A DNA stretch of 64,000 nucleotides from Schistocephalus solidus (lineage: Eukaryota > Platyhelminthes > Cestoda > Diphyllobothriidea > Diphyllobothriidae): assembly GCA_017591395.1 (NCBI GenBank), contig WEDG01003403.1, forward strand, positions 310,001 to 374,000. The letters are read 5' to 3'. Below are positions 10,305 to 22,985 of this stretch, one piece after another; position 1 is the stretch's first letter; every line of letters starts with the position of its first letter. Made by a program: the position numbers and the translations under genes. Below the pieces are notes generated by a model that saw nothing but the letters and a program-made list of their open reading frames with translations, had not been told where the DNA came from and made no database searches.

Positions 10305-10445
10305 TACTGTCGACCTCACACTCTCCTCCCTCTCTTGTGTGCCAGTTATTGTCCGAGCCAGACAGTGAGTTGATGTGGAGATTGGACGCGGTAGCTGACA
10401 GAGGGTAACAGCCTGTCTGCACGTGCTACACACGACCCTAAAACA
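10305..10445 (-). repeat. Family A-related fragment, inverted
   Basis: CACTCTCCTCCC, GCGGTAGCTGACA, AACAGCCTGTCTGCACGTGC and CACACGACC match the order of blocks at 50.13-50.29 kb, which belongs to an inverted family A copy. It is strongly diverged. Confidence 0.4.
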
Positions 10446-11785
10446 ACTCACTAGGATCTGGCACATAGGGGCGGACGTGTAAGGATGCCATAAAGGTTCC
10501 ACGAAGAAGGGTTAAAGGAGTACGCATTCCACTGACGTGAGAGGTGCGGTGGTAGACTTTCATGTTTGGTGGTTTACCATAGATTGTTATGAAGGCGCAT
10601 GTCGCCGTGCGGTGCGGTGACTGAGCGTACCCTGGCACCGTGGTCAGTTGAGATGGGTGTTTGTTGATGATCTTGGCATTGGCTCACCAATCTCTGTGGC
10701 GTCAGCCTACGTTCGTACTTTTTCTCAACTTGCACTTCAGAGACAAGTCTCATGTATAAAAGTTTTGATCAGGTCAGCGCCAAGGAACCCGACTTAGTCT
10801 TCTGACAGTTACGTCCTTAAGCTCTGGTGTGCTTTTCCAATCCTTTCTTGCTTTTCTGGTCATCTTTCGTCTGCTAATAAAGCCATAATACAGGAGTTGG
10901 TGTGCCACAGCATTCTTATCACAGCATCTTACAAGTGATGGTACCTCACCGTTATGCAGTCGCAGTGCACACTTGATTGTATCGAACACTTATTGAACAT
11001 ATATTTACCTCCTCACAGGAAACCCACAAAAGTTCAGCTGTAATTTGATGGGTTTTCATAACACTACTCTGCTGGCTACCCAGTGAGAATTTTCCTCATC
11101 GTGAAGAACATCGACATCAAGGCCTCAATTGGCGTGCTTTTTCAACAATCAGCACTCGTAAAAAGGGCAGATAATTCTTAGAATAACTCCATAGTCAAAT
11201 GTTGATATCCGCATTCGCTGAAGAATTGTTTCAACCATTTCTGGCTGTTCACACACAGCGGTGGCACATCGTATTTGTTTTTGGATCAAATGATATGCCG
11301 CATAAACCAACTTCCCAAAAGTATGTAAATTCACATGAAATTGTCAACCTAGATTGATTGCAGGAGGGAGCAAGGGAAATTCGCATTATGGCTTTCTCAG
11401 ACATTGGTATTAAAACTTTTAGTATGTAATGGAAAAATATTACGAAAAGGAATGTTGATAACAAAATTTTCATGCCTGCTTTGATTCCTGTAAGCGGCTG
11501 ACCACCGTCGAAACCTGAATATAATCGTTCACGTCGATTCGGCTGAAGTTAAACTAGTTCAACAACGTGAATTGACGGTAAAGGACATTCTTCGTTTAAA
11601 CTATGGTGCATATGTACTTTGGAAGATTAGGAGATGCTAAACCTGTAGCATGATATTCTACGTCAAATTATAAAAGGATAGTGTCGTTTAAGCGGCGGTG
11701 ACGAAGAAAACCTCTTTACAAAGTTCGGATCCTGTAAGCCACGAAAACATACAAACTGTATGAACGTTCGATCGTCACGAATGAC
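10446..11785. other. No gene recognised
   Basis: Only short frames (up to 74 codons) without domains. Positions 10690-10800 share wording with 4300-4400 (GTCAGCTTACGTTCGTA and GTCAGCCTACGTTCGTA, then AGTTTTGATCAGGTCAG), so this is probably another dispersed repeat of about 100 bp. Confidence 0.4.
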
Positions 11786-11787
11786 GA

Positions 11788-11905
11788 TGTCAAAGGTGAG
11801 TCCCACAGTCTGGGTGCATGGAAAATGACCTGCGCGTGAATTCGTTTATGGCGATAGTAGACTTTTACAGCATCCATCGCACTCGCTCCTCTCTCAACCA
11901 ACTGA
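11788..11905 (-). repeat. Family A end fragment, inverted
   Basis: On the - strand this reads as the family A end region: the GAGTGCGATGGATGCTGTAA type block, then TTCACGCGCAGGTCATTT, then CACCCAGACTGTGGGACTC. The same order occurs at 9930-10015. Confidence 0.5.
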
Positions 11906-12704
11906 TCTCGGAGTCAATACAGATTCAGCACGCAGTAGGGAGCAGTAGTTGGCAAAGCTTGACAGCCTGTTTCAAAGGTCTGGTCTGCGCGCGATAAAAC
12001 TGAATTTCAGGTCAACGAAAAGGGGAAGGCTTCGATTCTAACTGGGTGGGAGTACCATAAAGACAATTACAGAGTTGTACCACCAGCTGGTGACCTTCAA
12101 ACCATGGCTTTTAGTATAAAGTGATAGATTCGAGCACGTCAGATTGTTCATAGGGAGGAGACACAGTCCCCAGCGTTGACCTCTCTCTCTCTCTTCTCTC
12201 TCCCGGGCATCTGTGCACTGTTCCTGAATCTGAATCTCCCACGTAGCCCGTTGTAGGGGCCCGTTGTTTAATATACTGCTGACAACATGACTAGTGGGAA
12301 GAGCACTGGCTAATCCAAGTAGGCCCTAACAGCCTGTGATGGGTCTTTGTGTAAGTGGTGAAGTAATAAACAGTAGCGTTAAGCAAATGTCCTCAAGGGT
12401 CCATAAAGTACTCTTTAACCGAATGTGAAGTGTTCATCGTCGAACATATCGACATTTGCAGAATTAAGCAGCCCCCGCCACCTTAAGCTACGCGAAACGA
12501 TGCAGAGATCACCGAGTTAGGCCTCCTTCCTTCCACCGCTTCGTGGGCCCGAACTGGAGGGTAAATGAGCCGAATTCCAGCCTCGAAAAGACACACGTAG
12601 GCTGTAACAGGTAGTAAACTTTTGCCAATACTGCTACCCCATCTATCGCTCCACAGTCAGCAAGGGTCGAAGATCACCCGCGACCTGTAAAAGAATGCAC
12701 ATTT
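11906..12704. other. No gene recognised; short CT-rich run
   Basis: A short CTCTCTCTCTCT tract lies at about 12181-12205. Otherwise no coding or repeat structure is recognised. Confidence 0.45.
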
Positions 12705-12770
12705 AGAAGAAGAAGAAGAAGAAGAAGAAGAAGAAGAAGAAGAAGAAGAAGAAGAAGAAGAAGAAGAAGA
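12705..12770 (+). repeat. (GAA)n microsatellite
   Basis: Twenty-two uninterrupted AGA/GAA units. Translation in either direction gives a homopolymer frame that is not a gene. Confidence 0.95.
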
Positions 12771-15700
12771 GATGATCACTGGAACATGACGTTTATTTGT
12801 CTGACGTTTTGATTTCTCTCTTGAACACATCATCAAAGACAGTTGCAAAAATGGCACATTGTCCACCGTTTCACAACCACTGGAGCGTTGAACCCATCGC
12901 CATAATCAGCCTTTCACTCAGCGGAACTCCGCTCAACAAAGCGCTGACCACGCCGGCCTTTCTATCTGAGCGGTTTTGGTGGCTCAAACGTAAGGTGGGA
13001 TAAATGGGGGTTTAGCTGTGACAGCCGTGGAAACCTCATTGTGTACACCTGCAAATTACGTCACTGTATTTTCGATCTCTAACCTTCTGCGTAATACCTA
13101 ACTTACGGTCTTCTGATATTACTAGCTACAGCAGCCCACTTATTGCAGAATAAATGAGAGGAAATTAGGATTACCTTCTCCACTAGCCGCGTTGCTTTCC
13201 CAAAGCTATTCAAAGTGGGAAAGTACTAATGAGATGTGCTTAGTCTGGACGGTCAACGCTGATGGATAGGCGCACTTAACGAAGGCAGACTGGGTCCCAC
13301 CACGGACAACTGTTAAACCTCAGAATACTCTGCTGGGATAGATTTGATGCAGCAAGATGGTATACGCCCTTTAAATCTTCTTTAGCCTCTTTCGTTCGAA
13401 GACGATGATAGACGCCCTCCATGAGGATTGCTTAACCGATGAAAGATCATAAAAACCTGCAAAGCCAGGATAGTTAATCGTTACTTTTCAAGCAATTACG
13501 CACTGAATAACGCAACTAAAAGGAACCTGAAAATAGCCCACTATCAGTCTGGAGAAAACGATTATCACAACCCCAGTGGAACCAACCACGAACTCTGTCC
13601 AACTGTTGATCACCATTACAGGCCTCTGTGAATCAGTTCTCTTACCCGGGCAGTAAAATTTGACGAAGCATCATAACTGATGACTTCGCCACCGCGATCG
13701 CTTAGAGGCAGTCGCATTCTTTCGCGTGAGCGCACCCCGGGTACCCAGACCCTGAAATTGCATAACATATTCATACATTTACAATGCGTAACCATATTTG
13801 GCTTCCATTGAATGGTCAAGGTGTGAGACTGAAGTCTGAGTGCACAAGAGCTGGCTTCGCTATGAGGACCACAAGGAGTACAGAAACGCTTCCCAAGTGT
13901 ATCTTTGAAACAACAATCAAATACATCAGAATCAACTTGGATATCCCCGAAGCCGTCAGGGATAGGATAGGCAGATATAGCAATCTGTTCCAAAAGGTGT
14001 GACAGAAATCTTTGAAAATACTCGACCAAGAGCTGAGGAAGAGCGATGAGTATTCAAGACTGGAATACCGGGAGCAAACTTTGCAAATTGGCCTGTTCAG
14101 TTACAATTGATGGAATTCCTATAGTGAAGGTAAGGTTCATTGTAAAAATTTTGTAATGGTAGGTTATGTACAACACCAAGAAAGTCAGAAACCCAAGGCT
14201 CGTGTAATATGGGATCGGTGGGAATAGGGCGGGAAATATAAGGTGCATACGGTCCATGCATAATTGCATGTGTTGTTCTTTCTTTTCTTTGAATTTACGA
14301 AGTTAATAATGCGTATTTGTTATAAAGGCTCGACGAATTTTATAGCCATAGATGAGCGCAGCTTGAAAACCCGTGGATGACTTCTTTGTCGGTTTCAACC
14401 GCACAGACTTCGGTAGAATCCTGGTGCTTCGAGGTCAGTGTAAGAAGGATAATTGTTCTGGCGTGAAACAATCACGAAATGCACACTTTTCCATTATCGA
14501 GCATCAAGCAAAGCAAGAGCCTGTGGTTTCTGGCTTTCGTGGTGCCGGACATGACCTACCGTGACCAAAACTTTAACCGGGAAGACAGACAAGTTTGTCT
14601 CGTGATGCCTTTCCAGTTGTCCCTCTGTGCGGACACGACTATGCATTTGTAAGTCTTGTTAATCCGCTGTTTCTCCGCGAACTGTAGTGCATTCTGAGGG
14701 AAGTATACTTCATCGGCCTATGCATCACCTACGGAATGAAGCATTAAGTAAACATCCCAACCGTGCATGTGCCAAATACTGTTTTGAAAATATTTCCTGA
14801 GATATAGGGCATACACCAAAATTTTCATCCGTTTTTATAGAAACTTATTCCTTACCGAAGTTATTTGGAATAGTGGATTGATAACTGTTCCTTGGTTCTT
14901 ATGCCTGCATAATGTAATGCACAAAGTTTAATGTTATTCTCATCTCTCGAAACGAAATTTTGACAATATACGCAAATCTGTTATGTGGGGTTGAGGTATG
15001 CTAAGCTACAACGATTTCAGTGGAAAATGTATGCGTTAGGCGGTGCTTTAGTGCCAAATTAATCCTTGATCTATAAACGCGCAAAAATTTAACATAATCT
15101 ATCACCAAAATCGACTGGGCCGCAGTTAATACTGTAAAAGGTAGGCACGCTTCACAATTCCGGTGCACACTTGTACTGCCGCACGCCTCTAGACGGCATT
15201 GTCACCAAAACGATTTATTGATTATTCTACTCGCCGGTGTCAGGGTAGTAATGGGGGTCAGATTATCAATCATCCATCCTAGTATATCGATTTTTTAGCG
15301 GTGGAGTGGCGTAGATATGAGTGGTGCTCAACGGGATGAACATTTTTCTCCTGCCACGCGACTAATTTGGATCACCTGGCCGAGGAGGTCCGTTCCGGGG
15401 CACTGTGGATGGCTAATCATGACAGTCGGAGTCATACTGACGGCAATCAGCTGATATCGTTAACTTCTACAGTCAACTTCGATCCAGGAATGGCAGACAG
15501 AGGAATGGAGTACGTCCACCTCATTTGATTGTTTTTCATTATTGACGTGACCCATAATTTTGGAGGCTAAAACTGAACCCTACTTGTTTAAGGCCACTCC
15601 CCTTATAAGTAATCTAAGAAAATCCTCAGTCTGTCGGGAATGACAGCTTCATCCATCAGGTTCTTTATAGTTGTGCAACATTCGGGATGGCATTTCAAGG

Positions 15701-17594
15701 CTCAGCTCACCTCATGCTTACATAGTATCACTGATACCGAAAAAATGGAATGGTTATTAGTTCATCTCATTGGTTTTTATACTAGCCACAATGTGTGTCA
15801 AGTGTATAGTCATTGGTTTTTGTCTCGATTAGCATGATGTCCCAAAAGAACTCAAAAGTGAGATTCGCTGGTCATCAAGAGAGTTAATCAAAGCTGTCTA
15901 CTTTTTGTGGAGACGGGAGGAGGAGGAGGTGGCTGTCATTTTTAATCGGGTTCCTGACCAGTTAGATTCAATTCATTAAAGCTTTCTGTCAACCGGATAG
16001 CGAAGCCCAACACTTATGGGTGTTATGTACCGACATTTTATGAGTGAAGAAAACGTGTAAAATGTCCCGAAATTCGGAAATAAATGGGTGCACACAGATT
16101 TCCTGGCTTGCCGAATCACGCAAGTTCCAAATCAATGCCAGAGGTAACGAAAGGGCATCCACAAATGGAGTGTGCCTGTGGACCTTCTGTGGTGTATGCG
16201 TGTGTGAATACTCCAGTCTTGTCTCACATGGCGATTGCGGCTATCCTTGAAGAGACGAAGGTACTCACATCCTCGGCGATAGCCCCTCTGCTCTTGAATA
16301 GGCTGCAGCTTTTGCCCATTGAATCGAAGAGGCGAGTCCCAGACAGCAGTCGCAAAAAAGAGGCACGATCGCTGGAATCAGAGCTTTTCTAATCTCATAT
16401 TTCTGGTTTACACTGGAGCCCATCTTCGAAGACCGAATCAGGTACTAATGACGGATTAGAGACTATGAATTCGAAATGCCAGGCTAATAAGTCTCTTGTT
16501 CCAGCGCTAATGTCTCCATTTCGGTTTTAGCAGCATATATATATATATAGAAGAGTATTTAAAAACAGGACGAAAACTAAGCGGAAGAGAGGATGCGATA
16601 CCAAAGAGTGTGAACGAAAGAGGGTGACGTACTAGGCATCGGCAGCCACTCGTGCGTATGTGAGTAGCACTCCTAAGCTACTAATGGCAAGAAGCGTATT
16701 AATGCCAACCACATATCAATACTCGTTTTAAACAGTAGGGGCTACTATAATTCAGTTTTATAATCTATTCCAGGAATTGATGGGGTATGAAGCGCTTACC
16801 TGTCCAAAAAGAGCCAGTACATGCAGTTCGAACCGTTTTTCGGGAGTCTATGGCTACGCCAAAAAGATAAATCAAAACATGCATGACTATTTTTATCCGC
16901 TTTAATGAAATCTAAACCTTGCTGCCTTTGCTTTAACTTGGGAATTGTGAGTTCGTATATGGCCTGCTCCAAGCTTACAATTCGAATACGTTGCGTGAGA
17001 TTACTATCTTATTTATCAACTTTTCACCTGGCCTCATTGGGAACCGCGAACATATATCATATTCAATGCGCGAAAATTTTGTTCGATAAGAACGCAGAAA
17101 CTTTCAGGAATCTGGAAAATCTTTGGACATGCTCTGACAGCAGCATGGTGCTGACTGCATGCAAATTCAGCCTGACGCTGCACCTTGTGTCCGGATCAAT
17201 TCGGGGGTCACGTATGTTGTTTTCGCTCATCTATCGTGAGATTTAATTGGCCAATCCTTGTTAGCATTATGTCTTCCTTGTTAGAAACGCAGGCCCTAGC
17301 GTGACCTATAGCTTTACTACATGACCCAATTGTTGGAAGTTTCCTCTGGCACATCGATTGCATAAATAAGAAAAAGTTGTGGCCAAAACGCCGACGTTCC
17401 GCGATTGACTCGGCCTCTTGTACGCGAGCAAATTTGGTATCCACTTAATTGTGTTCGTAGCTCAGATATAACGATAAAACCCTTCTGTAAGTAGTCAACG
17501 ACTGACTGTTTCGAAGCCCTTGATTAGGTCTGGAAAGACGGTCCTGACGTCTTACTCACCGTCAGCCTGCTCTTCAAGAGGAGGAGGAGGTTTG
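12771..17594. other. No gene supported; several unassigned frames
   Basis: A 137-codon frame at 13616-14029 (-) starts with TTG and has no known domain, although its composition looks protein-like. Frames at 16084-16392 (+, 102 codons) and 16905-17246 (+, 113 codons) also lack recognisable domains. A short AT dinucleotide run lies at about 16533-16549 and a GGAGGAGGAGG run at about 15917-15929. I see no family A-D repeat here. Confidence 0.45.
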
Positions 17595-17745
17595 GTGGGT
17601 ATCTATTCCTGTGTCCTGATCCTACTTCCAACCTTAAACCTAAAATTATCCCTAACACCAACCTTAACAATACCGCTCATCTCACTGGAATGTTTGCGCA
17701 AGGTCACCCGCATTACAGAAGGAGTTTCCTATTCCCATCTCACGG
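17595..17745 (+). repeat. Family D copy D1, telomere-like core
   Basis: The core has irregular CCTTAAACCTAAAATTATCCCTAAC-like units. It is followed by the family D right flank TGCGCAAGGTCACCCGCATT, ACAGAAGGAG and TTTCCTATTCCCATC. The left end is unclear. Confidence 0.55.
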
Positions 17746-18227
17746 AAATTTCACAATATCTTAAGAACTAATAAAATTATATGATTTTTACTCTTTTTTT
17801 CTGAAAATGGAAGATTTTGGCTTTTCTTCTTTATATAGTGCCATCAAGTTTTCCCGTTAATTAAAAGATATGAAAGGCGAGCTCACCACAGCTGCCTTTA
17901 GCCCAAAAGTCTTCAATTGCACCTGCGCACTTTAATCGTCAGATTTCTCCTCATCCACATCACGTTAAGACGGCATTTGATGATTTCTGAAAACAGTCCA
18001 CATCTCTCCTCTACTGCATATTTCGACGCTAACTCCCTGCAGTATTTACATGTAGTTGCTGTAGCATCTTTATCTATGTGAGTTCCAGGCAGGATACATA
18101 TAGTCTATTCATACTCGAAATCCTTTTTTTCCTACAGATACCACTGTTTACGCAAGACATTAACCCATTTTTTCTCAAAAGCGAAAACCTAAATGTGTGG
18201 ATATAACTCCCTTAAAAGAACTTTGAC
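17746..18227. other. No gene recognised
   Basis: AT-rich spacer with no recognisable coding frame or repeat. Confidence 0.45.
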
Positions 18228-18455
18228 CTCACAGTCAGCCCAGTGTGTGTTTGTATGCAGTGGCCGTCTGGTGAACGGAGAATCAGGCTTTCCCGCTCAG
18301 TGGAATCCGAGCCAGCCACCTGCGCCCTCACCCGCCTCCGATCTCCTTGGCTCTGTCAGGACAGGTGGGTGAAGGAGGAGAGAGTGTGGTAGATGCAGTG
18401 CAAGACTACTACCACTATAAACTAAATCATGTGCAAGTCACTCTTTATGTGACAT
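18228..18455 (+). repeat. Family A repeat, copy A4 (internally shortened)
   Basis: Matches A3 from CAGCCCAGTGTGTGTTTGTA through CCGAGCCAGCCACCTGCGCC, then GGAGAGAGTGTGGTAGATGC and CTACTACCACTATAAACTAA. The middle block between GGCTT and CCCGCTC is deleted relative to A3. Confidence 0.65.
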
Positions 18456-19660
18456 CAGGTTGTCAGGCCGACGGTGGATATCGTCGACCACGGCCGTCGT
18501 ACCCTCGGGTGCGTGTCCCAGTGAGTAGACAGAATGCTATGACTGTGTACAGCATATTAGGCCTGAAATTGACGGAGAGTGAAAATCCCCTATTGCTCCT
18601 TGAGAAAACTAATTTTTTTCAGCGTTACTAGTGCTTAAAAAACTTTGTGTTCTCATATCAACAGAGAATTTTGTTGTTGTTAGGCAAAACATTGTTGCCG
18701 TGGGTGCCAATTGCCATCTGCATGTCCGGTCAGCTCGCTCGAACTGCTGTCCGCCAGACATCGAAGGACTCAAATAAGCTTTGGCTCGTCGGACAGCGGT
18801 TATTGTGACCTCCTTGTTGCAGGGCATATTTTGTTGTAGTATCTAGATTCAACGGTGAATGTCGTTATCCATCTCTCCAGTACACCATTTAAGGGCTCCA
18901 TGATTGGTCCTAAGGTCCATGATGTCCTATTTGATGGCGGTCAGTATTCCACATTTCGTAATATCGCAACGTTCAGTGACCTCGCCTTGACAAGCCACTT
19001 GTCAGATTGATGTCCGACCACGCCTGAAGAGATCACGACTGCATAAGCATAACACCTGAGGTAGTCTTCTCAATATAGACGTCCCACGACCTGCTAGTTT
19101 AATCCCATCAGGTAACCTGCAGATCCCGTTTTCCCGAGAGTCCTGTTTTATCGGTCTACTAGGAATTCAGTCGGGGTTACATGAGTTTGAAGTTTGACTC
19201 CACGCCGTTAACGATAAGTGTTCAGTCAGCTTTCTTCTTAAGTCGAACTTGTTTCACTTGGCAGGAGGTTTTCATGTCACTGGCGTTTTGGATAACAGAA
19301 TATTTGGCGGAAATTTTCACAGACTGCTTCGCTGGATGCTTCAACAAAAATATGTTTCTACTAAATTTCTCTTGACCTGTATATTTATATAGCCTGTGTT
19401 TAAAGGAAATAGCATCTAGCCAGCTAGCTGATCGTGATGTGGTAAAGGGGGCCCAGCCCTTAGTTTTGATGTAAATTGACCGGGAGAAGGATTTTCAAAA
19501 CATGTTCTCACGCACAGGATGTAATATGGCTCGGTCAAAAGATCCGTTCATAGAATTTCGGTTGGAGGAACAGTACTTTCCGCATTTTATTTTCATGCGA
19601 ATGAATGATAATTCATTGTTATACCTCTTCAATTAAATGGTAAATACGCACCCCTCCCCC
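18456..19660. other. No gene recognised
   Basis: Frames of up to 72 codons beyond the repeat edge, none with a domain or splice support. Confidence 0.45.
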
Positions 19661-19661
19661 T

Positions 19662-19928
19662 ACGCTGTTGGATAGGCAAATAGGAAGGCCCCGTAATACA
19701 GGTAACTTTATGATGAATCCCAGAGATAGTAGGGTTAGGACAAAGGTAAGGGTTAGGGTTAAGGTAAGCTAATAATAAAAGTTTAGGTTAGAATTAATTT
19801 TAGGATTACAGTTATAGTTACGTTTTGGGTTACGGTTCATCTTAGGGTTAGAAAACGGGAGTAGGTACCCTTCCTGAAATTTAACGCAACGTCATTTCTA
19901 TTACGTGAGGGGAGCGATCCCGTCGCCT
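19662..19928 (-). repeat. Family D copy D2, inverted
   Basis: Relative to D1 the core is on the opposite strand (AAGGGTTAGGGTTAAGGTAA). The family right flank appears reverse-complemented at the left edge: AAATAGGAAGGCCCCGTAAT and ACAGGTAACTTTATGATGAA. The other edge has ACGCAACGTCATTTCTATTA and CGTGAGGGGAG, so both ends carry related inverted sequence. Confidence 0.6.
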
Positions 19929-20887
19929 GTCCTACCTGGGGTGATCGCATAATTGATTACCAATCCCCAACATTTTCTGCGTATGATTTCCAAGTCTCTA
20001 GCCCCAAGGAAATGAGTTAAGCCTAATTAAATAAGGGGCAGGTAACGACCAAAGTGACCAACCACTGAACTGCTCTTCATTGCATTTATTTGTATCGATC
20101 TCGGTGAAGATAAATTAAACCGATTTAGCCTGCCATCGTGCTCGGTGGCGTTAATTTTATTAGTTGAAAGGCCATTCAATAGGGTCATCGATCGATTCGC
20201 CTGCAGACTCTCGGATTTCCATTATCCTTCACAAGGCATTACCCATTACTCGGCCTTCGCGCCATTACCGACTTTTAATCACCAAGATTTTCAAATGAAA
20301 ATCCATTATCGTGGAGCTTGAGATGTCTTTGGCTTTAAGGGAACTGTTTTATTCGTAGACATCGTTCTAAATCAATAAGTATCCAAAGTGTTTTAAGCAA
20401 CCTATAGGAAATTCTGTCAGAATAATTTTCGGTAAATAAAGAGAAATTTTCTGTATAAATTAAAATAAAGCTAGATTGGGACTAGTTTATTGGAAGAATC
20501 ATACAGGGATACTTTTAGGCTGGCTTCTCATGTAGTAAAGTTGACGGTTTCTTGTAGCTGGTGAAAAACTTCTTAATTATTAACCAATTTTCATGGTAGA
20601 ATGGCGAAGATTAGAAAGACCTAAGCGAACAGTAGTATTCTTAACTCAGTCGAAATTACTTGCTTTTCTTTACTGTTTGGCTTTACAATCAGTTAAATTC
20701 TCGGGCTATTTTTTAGTTAGCTGGTTCGCTTCTTGAATCCGCACCTACCAAAGCCCAAAATCTCCAGCGTATCTGTTTAACGCTCAAACGCTTCTAAATA
20801 GTTTTCATCTATTCCTTTTTATTCTCAAAAATTTCCATATTCGGTGACCTAAGAATATAAAATTGCTAACTTCAGTTCTTACTTCAG
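19929..20887. other. Region upstream of the homeobox exon
   Basis: No coding exon was recognised. The last bases (ACTTCAGTTCTTACTTCAG) form a pyrimidine-rich acceptor for the exon beginning at 20888, so this is probably intron. Confidence 0.45.
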
Positions 20888-21791
20888 GAACGATACCACT
20901 TGTGTCGTGAGGCCGAAACCCGAAGAGACTCCGCACAAAGTCTACCCACACACCTCATTGCTTTCCTATCACAACTACACGGACACTAGTGCTTCCTTCT
21001 TCGACTCCGCCTTTGAGGATTCGGATGGAAGAAGTGCAGTCGACAATGAAACAGAGGCTGCAACTAGTAAACTTCTTGCAGACTCAGCTGAAGGGGGATT
21101 CTTCAGTGATTACTCGCAGCAGAACGTTCCTCCTCCTCCTCCTCCTGACCACGTCGATCTGCAACCCAAACCGATATCTCCTAGCATTAGGATCCCAAAT
21201 CCCTCCGCGTTGAGCAGGGCTGTCAGGCAACCATCTACACAGCTGCCGCTGAACGAGATGCAAGTGACGGTGGGAGACTACTACTCCAATTTCACCGAAA
21301 TGTCTGGCGGAGGTTGCGGTGCCGGTGCCGGTGGCAGTGGTACAGATGAGACGCCCCAAGCCTTCCTATCAATGCGTGGCTACCCCACCACTTCCTTCCC
21401 ACAGCAACAACAGCCCCTCGGAGAAGTCAACAGTGACTTCCGTCTGTCTGCTGCCTCTTCAAGTTTCGCGATCACTGCACCCCCCTCAACGGCTCCATCC
21501 CTAATGTTAATGCATCCAACCACTACCTTTTCGGAATCTACGACTGCTCTGCGCCTCGGAGAAAGCAGCCCACAGGCCTCAAAACTTCTTCCTATTGACA
21601 ACTGCTTGACAATGACGTCGACTCCCATCCAGCCGTCACGGTCACCAAAACTGCGCAGGTCAGCCAGGCCGCTGAATAACCTGGCCGTGCAAGTAATGGA
21701 GTCCTGGTACACCGCACACCAAGATTACCCCTATCCCAGCCAGAACGACAAACAGGTTCTGGCAAGGGTGGGCAAAATTTCGACTCAGCAG
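20888..21791 (+). CDS. TALE-class homeobox gene, one internal or 5' exon (partial)
   Basis: This encodes part of a sequence-specific transcription factor. The exon carries a Ser/Pro/Gln-rich, probably disordered region of about 250 residues with short PPPPPP and GAGAGG runs. It then has a homeodomain N-terminal arm (KLRRSARPLNN) and helix 1 to helix 2: MESWYTAHQDYPYPS, DKQVLARVGKISTQQ. The PYP triplet between helices 1 and 2 is the three-residue loop extension that defines the TALE class. Compared with PBX proteins the segment aligns without gaps. The exon ends CAG|GTGAGT at 21791, exactly between classical residues 44 and 45. It starts after a TTCAG acceptor at 20887, with one base of a split codon. 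The first in-frame methionine-like codon (20907) is GTG, so translation starts upstream. The conserved WF.N.R half of helix 3 was not found downstream. Subfamily is uncertain; the W-Y-x-x-H-x-x-Y-P-Y-P pattern recalls TALE genes expanded in flatworms and other spiralians (from memory). Confidence 0.75.
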
Positions 21792-22428
21792 GTGAGTTGC
21801 CTTCTTTTCTTAATACTGCCCTTGACTGGAGACGGGAATATGTATCGTATGAAAGGAGACCTTGTGCTAAATTCCAGCTTTGCACCGATTCCCGCCTTCT
21901 ATCCGTAGCCCTACCATTAACCTTAATCCCAACCTTAGACATAACAGCCCTACCCTCGAAATTTAGCGCAAGGCCACGTGCAATATACGGGAGTGTACCT
22001 ATTCCCTCTGTCCTACTGTGCACTTTTAATCTACAAATTCGGACTAGACCTTAACTGAGTACTTAAAAGGGCATTTTTACCTACCGGATGGATGCTGGCC
22101 GTTGAATTCCTGTTCCGGCTGTTTTGACCTTCGGTAACATCTTTTATGACGGAGTTATGGGCAACTTTTCGGAGTCCCGAAGACTGCTCCTTCCTTTATT
22201 GAAAGGTGACTGTCGCCAACTTCAGGCAAGAATGCTCGATTGTTTGGGGACTGTTACTAAACTGAAGCCGTTAGTAGATGAAGGAGGTGCTCAGATTCAA
22301 CCTCACGGATAAATAACCTATAAGTGCACGCTCTAAACAAGATGCGGGGAAAAAAACTGCATCCGCCTGTTCGCAATTTGCTTTCGGTCTCACCCCAGTA
22401 CACGGCATGTAATTTTTACGGAAAATTA
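21792..22428. other. Intron start after the homeobox exon, with family D copy D3
   Basis: The donor GTGAGT is at 21792-21797. About 21905-22020 has a family D core (CCCTACCATTAACCTTAATC) and the right flank AGCGCAAGGCCACGTGCAAT, ATACGGGAGTG and ACCTATTCCC. No second homeobox exon was recognised here. Confidence 0.55.
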
Positions 22429-22985
22429 CGTAATATGCGATCCAACTCAAGGAACAAAGAAAATTTCAGGAAGAAATTCGGGACTGGTGGTGATAGGGGC
22501 TAAATGAAGAAAAGGAGAGCACCAACCTAATTATTGATTTTTCTTAGGGTTAGCATTCGTTGCCGAATAGTAGAGTCACACAATAGTTTGTTGCCACGAC
22601 AAGGTTGCGGATTGCGAGATCCGGCGGCTTTACCTCACGCCGATCACTATGTGCGATATCATTCCTACCTCAACTGACCCACTTTTATTCGGACCCTTAA
22701 AGAGAGTGAGAATATGGCCCGCTCTATGTGATCTTTCGTCATCAAAGTAAAACGGATGCATTTGGAACTATTGCGGCTTCCTGCCAGTTGCCGCTTGGAA
22801 AGTGGCCATTTGCCCCGATAATTCGGTCCTCCTACCGCCAAAGAAACATTTTGTGACCCAACTAACCCTGCAACGAATGCTAACCCTAACGAGCACAATA
22901 AATAGAATAAGGGTTACGTTGACATGTAGTACGGTCGCGTATTACAGGCTGACCTATCCTGTGTTTCCTGAGATGAGTCAAATAT
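22429..22985 (+). repeat. Family C repeat, copy C1 (MITE-like)
   Basis: Aligns with 35525-36105 over its length. Shared blocks include AAGGAGAGCACCAACCTAA versus AAGGAGAGCGCCGACCTAA, ATTGCGAGATCCGGCGGCTTT, CCCGATAATTCGGTCCT, and GGTCGCGTATTACAGGCTGA followed by CCTATCC. The near-terminal sequences GTAATATGCGATCC (left) and, reverse-complemented, GTAATACGCGACCG (right) form a short inverted repeat. No open frame of note is conserved between copies, which suits a non-autonomous DNA-transposon derivative, though no target-site duplication was established. Confidence 0.65.

Noticed and set aside
12657..12866. Frame with a poly-Ser run
   Set aside because: It is the GAA microsatellite read on the other strand.
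13616..14029. 137-codon - strand gene
   Set aside because: It begins with TTG and has no domain or splice support. Kept only as an unassigned frame.
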